This document shows, piece by piece, positions 15,760-21,500 of a DNA stretch of 21,500 nt (positions are counted from its first letter, which is position 1; every line of letters begins with the position of its first letter). Under the pieces are notes generated by a model. It saw nothing but the letters and a program-made list of their open reading frames with translations. It was not told the origin of the DNA and ran no database searches. The stretch spans positions 251,001 to 272,500 of the forward strand of contig RPFO01002272.1 in NCBI GenBank assembly GCA_009746045.1, read 5' to 3'. The DNA comes from Mesostigma viride. Its lineage: Eukaryota > Streptophyta > Mesostigmatophyceae > Mesostigmatales > Mesostigmataceae. The position numbers and the translations under genes are program-made.

Positions 15760-16216
15760 GCCATTAATTAATTAATTAATTAAAATGATAGCTCCGTTGG
15801 GAGCATATGTAACACATAGCCCTGAGAAAGGGGCATCTATGGGTTTGTAATACAATCAGGGCTACAACCTGCAGGTGGAGGATGTACAACTGTCACCTGC
15901 TCTGGGTGCACAAGGTGCACCTGCACCGCCATGATGGTTCATGCCTCCTTAACAAGCACAGGCACCCAGGGGGGGGCTTGAGGAGAGGGCCTAGAAGGCC
16001 TGCATGACATATGGGGTGGAGGGTATGTGGCTAGGCTATAGCTGGTGTACACATGGCATCTCAGCAGAGAGTAACTCCCTGCATAGGCATCGCATGGCTA
16101 AATTCTTAATGCATCATCCATGGGAGGTCCCATTGTAGGCTGGGCGCGGCTAAATACTGAAAGCATCATCCATGGGGGCCATTATGGGCGCACATGCGCG
16201 TGGGCCACGTCATGTC

Positions 16217-16279
16217 ATACCCGTTCCTAGTCATGCTGTACACGTTCCTAGTCATGCCATGCCCGTTCCTACTCATGTC
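16217..16279 (-). repeat. Three-copy 21-bp satellite, left-arm counterpart of the 57-copy array
   Basis: Three units between GACGTGGCCC-type sequence on the outer side and CATGACATGAG/GGTTTTTACC on the inner side, in the same context as the right array. This is the unexpanded state. Confidence 0.88.
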
Positions 16280-16286
16280 ATGGTTT

Positions 16287-16496
16287 TTACCTGTATGTCC
16301 TCTGCCCTTGGTGCCAGCGTTCTGTGAGCACCTCAATGTATGGTCTGTCGTGAGAACAATAATGGCAGTCTAGCCAACGTCGATACGTTCGAGTTGGGCT
16401 CATAGTTAGTTGGTTGTTGTCGACCCACACAATAGCTGTTGCTTGTGTTAATTGGGAAATGTGTTTTATTGCAGCTGAACATGTATCAAGCTTCAT
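16287..16496 (-). pseudogene. Exon-like fragment in left arm (69 codons)
   Basis: An open frame starting MKLDTCSAAIKHISQ and ending GQRTYR, with TAA directly after; ACAG|GTAAAAA at its end could be a splice donor. The same fragment lies at 18284-18493 in the right arm. It contains IVWVDNNQ and RTYRRWLDC. I do not recognise it; it may be a remnant of a captured host or transposon gene. Confidence 0.35.
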
Positions 16497-16837
16497 TGCA
16501 ATCTAGAATTGAGATGTGTGTTTCCGACAACCCCGGTCTTCCAGCCACAACCCCGGGCCCTGCACAACCGATGATAGCTCAGCACCCACTCCCAGTCAAT
16601 GCGCAAGCAACATCTGCGCCAACCCAACAGCCCTTGTTATGTGGCAACCCACCAATCGCAAAGCCGCGGGGAAGGCCTAAGGTCCACGGGGCTCAGTCTA
16701 GGAGGCACCGCAGTGCTTGCGAGCCGGATAGAGCAGCTAGTCGCAAAGGCAAGCAGCCTCGTAGTGCAACTGCACAGTGTGAAGAGGGGCCTATTTCCAA
16801 AAAGCCATTCTTCCGTGGCTCCCACCCTACCTCCTAG
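16481..16837 (+). pseudogene. AT-hook tail fragment, possible transposase C-terminal remnant
   Basis: A 118-codon open frame from ATG 16481 to TAG 16837. A good acceptor (TTTTATTGCAG, ending 16474) lies just before, so it could be a last exon. It is Pro/Ala/Gln-rich, then has the AT-hook core AKPRGRPKVHG followed by Arg/Lys/Ser-rich sequence. Known: MURA-type transposases often end in a GRPKxxR-type basic tail. That resemblance plus its place in a Mutator-like element suggests a remnant, but a host-derived AT-hook is equally possible. Confidence 0.4.
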
Positions 16838-17480
16838 TTCATCCCCTTCAATTAGTCCATCCCAGCCTTGTCCATTGTACCACTCGGTCACGAGATAGCT
16901 GCCCTTGGGTGGTGCCATGTCCGACGGATGAGTTAAAATGTTGTTATTGTATTAAAGCATGGATAAAATAATTGCATTTTCATTTTAGCAACATCAAAGA
17001 GACAACATAACATGTTCATAATTCAATTGTGATTGATTTGGGTTTGATAAACAGTGCTCTCAACGTTTTCCAATTCATCTACACCTTAGTCATGAATTTC
17101 AATACAAAATGCTTGTGGGATGGTGATGCATGGAGCATGAATTAATGGATTAAAATATTTACTCATATAATTTTAACACCTAAAAAGTGATTTCAGTCGT
17201 CACATGCAATGTTGGGCTACCACCTCTTTTGTTTTGGAATTTTGGCACAGTATCGAGAAAGAGGTAATTCCAAAGTTTGCCAATGACTGCATGGTCTCGG
17301 AGCTAAACCAAGAGTTGTGTGTACGACCCTCATTTGTCGTGGCATGATCCACGTAGGGTCTGAGTACAAGGCTAACCAGGACAGTCATAATGCGTACACT
17401 CTATGCTCCTAGTACTTGTTGATATTGACATATTCTCCAGATTTCTGGCCTGCGCCGGTAGTCGCTTTGATATTGCATTC
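16838..17480. other. AT-rich centre of the transposon
   Basis: About 640 bp, distinctly AT-richer than the arms and the neighbouring genes. Open frames are short. No transposase catalytic region is visible. Confidence 0.5.
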
Positions 17481-17483
17481 ATT

Positions 17484-18145
17484 ATGCTCACGTGATGCAT
17501 GTCACGATAATATTATACTGTCTAACGTATTAGTTGCATTGAATTGAAACGTTACTCCGTTGGGAGATCACGTAACACATGTCCGGTAGTCTGTAATATT
17601 AAGGCAGATGGTGCGCAAGGATAGATGGCAAGTAGTGATGAAGGAGACCACCCCCAAGTCTGTGGGGGCTCCGCGTGTGACCAAGTATGGCATTCATAGC
17701 GATTCGGGCCGCGGTGCCCACACCCCTGTAACTAGGACCTAGATAGCTTATACCATCCATTCCATCCCATGTTCCCCTCCCACTGAGGACTTATGCTCAC
17801 GTGACGCAGTCACGTGTCTATTAATTAATTAATTAATGTCCGGTAGGGGCACCTCGGGTAACCCGCTACGGTCGGCACAGTGCCACCGGCCGCGGGGCCC
17901 ACAATCCTGCTACCCGTGCTTAGATAGTTTCTTTCGCATGTCATCCATTCCCTTCATGAGGATACTGCTCACGCAGTCACGTGGTATTAATTAATTAATT
18001 AAATGTCCGTGAGAGGGGGTACATGGTCTATAAGCGTGCTAAGCAACAACCTGCAAATGATGTAAACTTAATAATGCTCACGTGATGTTTGTTAATTATA
18101 ATATTGATAATTGTCTCTTGTTCACGTGGTGCAGTCACGTTCTTA
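17484..18145 (+). repeat. G-box-containing internal modules
   Basis: Related blocks near 17486, 17791, 17966, 18075 and 18121 contain TGCTCACGTGA and/or GCAGTCACGTG. Three are followed by ATGTCCGGTAG-like sequence (about 17579, 17837, 18002), and two have ATTA tracts between (17819-17838, 17985-18001). GGCCGCGG recurs 181 bp apart (17707, 17888), marking a diverged tandem unit. Confidence 0.65.
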
Positions 18146-18283
18146 TCGCACGCAATTGATAGCACTGTTACGAGTTAACCCACCTCTATGTGAGAACCTG
18201 TACGTCTCCACCGTTGGCACTCGAATGGTACCTATCACCACTAAAGATGATTTAGAGGAATCGTTCGCGACAGCTAGATTGCA

Positions 18284-18493
18284 ATGAAGCTTGATACATG
18301 TTCAGCTGCAATAAAACACATTTCCCAATTAACACAAGCAACAGCTATTGTGTGGGTCGACAACAACCAACTAACTATGAGCCCAACTCGAACGTATCGA
18401 CGTTGGCTAGACTGCCATTATTGTTCTCACGACAGACCATACATTGAGGTGCTCACAGAACGCTGGCACCAAGGGCAGAGGACATACAGGTAA
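18284..18493 (+). pseudogene. Exon-like fragment in right arm (69 codons)
   Basis: Identical translation to the minus-strand copy at 16287-16496. Just upstream, in another frame, 18111-18285 is open and includes MVPITTKDDLEESFA. This faintly recalls the PB1-like N-terminal region of some Mutator transposases, but the match is too weak to assign. Confidence 0.35.
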
Positions 18494-18503
18494 AAACCAT
18501 GAC

Positions 18504-19707
18504 ATGAGTAGGAACGGGCATGGCATGACTAGGAACGTGTACAGCATGACTAGGAACGGGTATGGCATGACTAGGAAGTAGGAACAGGTATGGCATGACT
18601 AGGAAAGAGCATGGCATGACTAGGAACGGGCATGGCATGACTAGGAACGGGTGTGGCATGACTAGGAACGTGTACAACATGACTAGGAACGGGTATGGCA
18701 TGACTAGGAATGAGTATGTCATGACTCGGAACGGGTATGGCATGACTCGGAACGACCATGGCATGACTAGGAACGGGTACAGCATGACTAGGAACGGGTA
18801 TGGCATGACTAGGAATGAGTATGTCATGACTCGGAACGGGTATGGCATGACTCGGAACGACCATGGCATGACTAGGAACGGGTATGGCATGACTAGGAAC
18901 GGGTGTGGCATGACTAGGAGCGTGTACAGCATGACTAGGAACGGGTATGGCATGACTAGGAATGAGTATGTCATGACTAGGAACGGGTATGGCATGACTA
19001 GGAACGACCATGGCATGACTAGGAACGGGTACAGCATGACTAGGAACGGGTATGGCATGACTAGGAATGAGTATGTCATGACTAGGAACGGGTATGGCAT
19101 GACTAGGAATGAGTATGTCATGACTCGGAACGGGTATGGCATGACTCGGAACGACCATGGCATGACTAGGAACGGGTACAGCATGACTAGGAACGGGTAT
19201 GGCATGACTAGGAATGAGTATGTCATGACTCGGAACGGGTATGGCATGACTCGGAACGACCATGGCGTGACTAGGAACGGGTATGGCATGACTAGGAACG
19301 GGTGTGGCATGACTAGGAGCGTGTACAGCATGACTAGGAACGGGTATGGCATGACTAGGAACGGGTATGGCATGACTAGGAACGGGTATGGCATGACTAG
19401 GAACGGGCATGGCATGACTAGGAACGGGTGTGGCATGACTAGGAACGGGCATGGCATGACTAGGAACGGCCATGGCATGACTAGGAACGGGCATGGCATG
19501 ACTAGGAACGGGTATGGCATGACTAGGAACGGGTATGGCATGACTAGGAACGGGTATGGCATGACTAGGAACGGGCATGGCATGACTAGTAACGAGTATG
19601 GCATGACTAGGAACGGGCATGGCATGACTAGGAACGGGTATGGCATGACTCGGAACGACCATGGCATGACTAGGAACGGCCATGGCATGACTAGGAACGG
19701 GTATGGC
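18504..19707 (+). repeat. 21-bp satellite array, 57 copies
   Basis: The unit begins ATGACTAGGAACGGGTATGG and is 21 bp long. There are 57 consecutive copies, one of 28 bp (18567-18594). Because 21 is divisible by 3, reading frames stay open on both strands; the plus frame repeats MTRNGYG. The corresponding place in the left arm has only three copies. Variants recur in a higher-order pattern in 18679-19329. No coding role is claimed. Confidence 0.95.
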
Positions 19708-20160
19708 ATGACGTGGCCCACGCGCATGTGCGCCCATAATGGCCCCCATGGATGATGCTTTCAGTATTTAGCCGCGCCCAGCCTACAATGGGACCTCCCA
19801 TGGATGATGCATTAAGAATTTAGCCATGCGATGCCTATGCAGGGAGTTACTCTCTGCTGAGATGCCATGTGTACACCAGCTATAGCCTAGCCACATACCC
19901 TCCACCCCATATGTCATGCAGGCCTTCTAGGCCCTCTCCTCAAGCCCCCCCTGGGTGCCTGTGCTTGTTAAGGAGGCATGAACCATCATGGCGGTGCAGG
20001 TGCACCTTGTGCACCCAGAGCAGGTGACAGTTGTACATCCTCCACCTGCAGGTTGTAGCCCTGATTGTATTACAAACCCATAGATGCCCCTTTCTCAGGG
20101 CTATGTGTTACATATGCTCCCAACGGAGCTATCATTTTAATTAATTAATTAATTAATGGC

Positions 20161-20265
20161 ATGACTAGGAACGGGAGTGACATGACTAGGAACGACCATG
20201 GCATGACTCGGAACGACCATGGCATGACTAGGAAGGAGCATGGCATGACTAGGAACGGGTATGGC
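20161..20265 (+). repeat. Short 21-bp satellite block, right arm (5 copies)
   Basis: Mirror copy of 15655-15759. Still five copies in both arms, unlike the expanded inner array, so only one of the two satellite sites has changed length. Confidence 0.9.
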
Positions 20266-21129
20266 GGCCAAGCACGTGGGCGGGTTCGTGCTATTCGTAC
20301 CGTTGATGCTGAAGAGTCACAGGTATCGTTGGAACGGAACGGTCCAGGGGTCGCAGGCGGTTCTTCCCGGGACTGATCTTCCAGCGCTGCAAGAAAATCA
20401 CGAACATGTCCCTGGTTGGGTAAAGAAAGCAGGCAAACCCCGACCGGCCGACCGCGTCCCCACCGTGCATGTACCTTGGTAAGACGTACGTAAGGTTCTG
20501 TGGGCTGAACTGACCGCGCTTCAAGAATATGACGATTTGAAGCCACTATGAAGGTATATGCAAACCATGTCGGCGTCATCCGCTCGACCCCTCTTACTCC
20601 GATATAGTTGGATATGCAGCATAAAAAGCAACGGGGAGAAATTGTCAATGACTATGATCCCCCAACTGTGGGTGTTAGGAAATAGAAAAAGCATGGCAGG
20701 CATAGCTTGCGTGCAACATTGGGGGTCGGAAATTCTAGTCGGGGGGGTCAGTGGACTCCAACGTGGACTCGAGACTCAGATTGATTGATTATTGAGGGTA
20801 AACTGCACGACTACAGGCTCTTTGCGCGCGCCACATGTTAAGTAATCATGCCATCAGCTGCCATTTTGAACGCATCATAAGGAAACCCGTCGGGTTAAAA
20901 ACTAAGATCTAAACGGCCATCACCACTCGCATCGACGACGAAATTCGGCTAAGTCCAAAGGCAGCCGATACGATTTACGTCGTTTGCAGTTTTACGCGCC
21001 AGCCTTGCGCACGCTGCCGCGCCGCGCCCAGCCACGATGCACTCCCAGCCTTGCGCACTCCCAGCCTCGCGCACTCCCCAGCCTTGCGCACCGTCTGAAG
21101 AAATCAGTGTCTGATGTTTACAAAAACTC

Positions 21130-21139
21130 TTGGCACGGC
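21130..21139 (+). repeat. Target-site duplication, right copy
   Basis: TTGGCACGGC directly abuts the right terminus. The flanking bases diverge at once on both sides (T before the left copy, C after the right), which fixes the duplication at 10 bp. Confidence 0.9.
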
Positions 21140-21292
21140 CGAGGGCCATGACACTGAACAGCATGCCATCACAAACAGACAAGAAATTAAGATACTCAGC
21201 GGTACATGTACGGTTGAATTCATGGGATACAATCTCCGGAGTCAGGACGTTATCAGTATTAAATACTAGTAAGGCACGACTCACATGAGGCG

Positions 21293-21460
21293 GTGAACTC
21301 TTTGTGAACTCTTTTGTGAACTGGGCCGACCGGGGCCGAGCTAATTTTGGGTCCCGAGGAGTTCACGAGTTCACAGGACGAGTTCACAATCTCCCCGAAG
21401 TCCGAAGTTGTGAACTCCCCGTGAACTCCCCGTGAACTCCTCGTGAACTCTTTGTGAACT
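21293..21460. repeat. 11-bp GTGAACTC repeat in both orientations
   Basis: GTGAACT(C) occurs at 21293, 21304, 21316 and again at 21410, 21421, 21432, 21443, 21454 (exact 11-bp steps). The reverse complement GAGTTCAC occurs at 21359, 21367 and 21380 between them. The clusters can fold into hairpins. The array may continue past the window. Confidence 0.85.
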
Positions 21461-21500
21461 TGTGGTGGACAGCGTGCGTTTGGCGCGAAGCAAGCCCATG

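Larger units (their letters stand above)
14791..16506 (+). repeat. Left terminal inverted repeat (1716 bp)
   Basis: From outside inward: subterminal AGTGCGCAAGGCTGGG repeats (about 14827-14925), about 730 bp of unique sequence, five 21-bp satellite units (15655-15759), an ATTA-repeat tract (about 15762-15783), about 420 bp of unique sequence, three satellite units (about 16217-16279) and an exon-like fragment read on the minus strand (16496-16287). Identity with the right arm ends at CTAG, 16503-16506. Confidence 0.9.
14791..21129. mobile_element. Mutator-like foldback transposon with kilobase-scale terminal inverted repeats
   Basis: The 6339-bp element starts GAGTTTTTGTAAAC and ends with the exact reverse complement. 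It is flanked by a perfect 10-bp direct repeat. The inverted arms are 14791-16506 and 18274-21129 around a 1767-bp centre. Outside the satellite expansion I found three differences: 15127 G against A, 16215 T against C, and a G8/C7 run near 15970/19950. Known: 8-11 bp target duplications, long terminal repeats and GAG-type ends are typical of Mutator-like elements; hAT and P elements make 8 bp. No intact transposase is present, so it is probably non-autonomous. A foldback element of another superfamily remains possible. Confidence 0.85.
18274..21129 (-). repeat. Right terminal inverted repeat (2856 bp)
   Basis: Same order of parts as the left arm in reverse. Coordinates pair with a constant sum of 35920 in the outer part (15272 with 20648, for example) and 34780 in the inner part. 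The 1140-bp excess equals 54 extra 21-bp units plus 7 bp, less one homopolymer base. Confidence 0.9.

Noticed and set aside
15272-15775. 167-codon frame in the arms (mirrored at 20145-20648)
   Set aside because: Its C-terminal part is satellite translation and I see no recognisable domain; it competes with other frames of similar quality. Kept only as part of the arm.
17620-17635. Shared word TAGATGGCAAGT between the transposon centre and the 26-bp minisatellite
   Set aside because: Only 12 bp match and the flanks differ; chance is sufficient.
18453-19755. Open frames of 386-424 codons on both strands of the 21-bp array
   Set aside because: Satellite by-products: the unit is a multiple of 3, and the same frame in the left arm is only three units long.
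14706-21239. 14-bp match (GATACAATCTCCGG) at 14706 and 21226 on either side of the transposon
   Set aside because: A 14-bp match is expected about once by chance in a window this size, and its position does not fit the target duplication.

Overview
The window looks like nuclear DNA from a plastid-bearing eukaryote, most likely a green alga. GC-rich coding exons are broken by GT-AG introns. One minus-strand gene reads as the plastid chaperone ORANGE (OR), and non-coding DNA is loaded with mini- and microsatellites. There is no prokaryotic operon structure. I cannot place the organism more precisely from sequence alone.

Left part (1-6084, minus strand): a 3'-truncated, multi-exon OR gene. Five exons join in phase: 6084-5786, 4369-4222, 2371-2255, 1184-1098 and 580-504. 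They encode a plastid transit peptide, the conserved FCIIEG...RRNKIFLL block and the first membrane segment. The second membrane segment and the cysteine-rich zinc finger lie beyond the left edge. Intron 2 carries a 49-copy, 26-bp minisatellite and a 30-bp tandem repeat that has copied the exon 2 splice donor.

Middle (6085-12585): a roughly 1-kb gap separates OR from a divergent plus-strand gene. Five exons (7138-9525, 10052-10156, 10745-11091, 11482-11790, 12411-12585) join in phase to give a 1107-residue protein I do not recognise. It has an N-terminal beta-rich region, a long Ala/Glu coiled coil and three SAP-like helical repeats. Its introns hold a G21 run, a C15 run and a (CT)60 tract that serves as a polypyrimidine tract.

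Right-middle (12586-14790): a small minus-strand gene (13713-14192) encodes a protein with a textbook mitochondrial presequence and a possible winged-helix body.

Right part (14791-21129): a 6339-bp mobile element lies between perfect 10-bp target-site duplications (14781-14790 and 21130-21139). It has very long, almost identical terminal inverted repeats (1716 and 2856 bp). The size difference comes almost entirely from a 21-bp satellite: 3 copies in the left arm, 57 in the right. The TSD length and the GAG... termini point to a Mutator-like, foldback-type, probably non-autonomous transposon. The central 1767 bp is AT-richer and holds G-box (CACGTG) modules and small exon-like fragments, one with an AT-hook. 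After the element, the last 200 bp contain an 11-bp repeat in both orientations.
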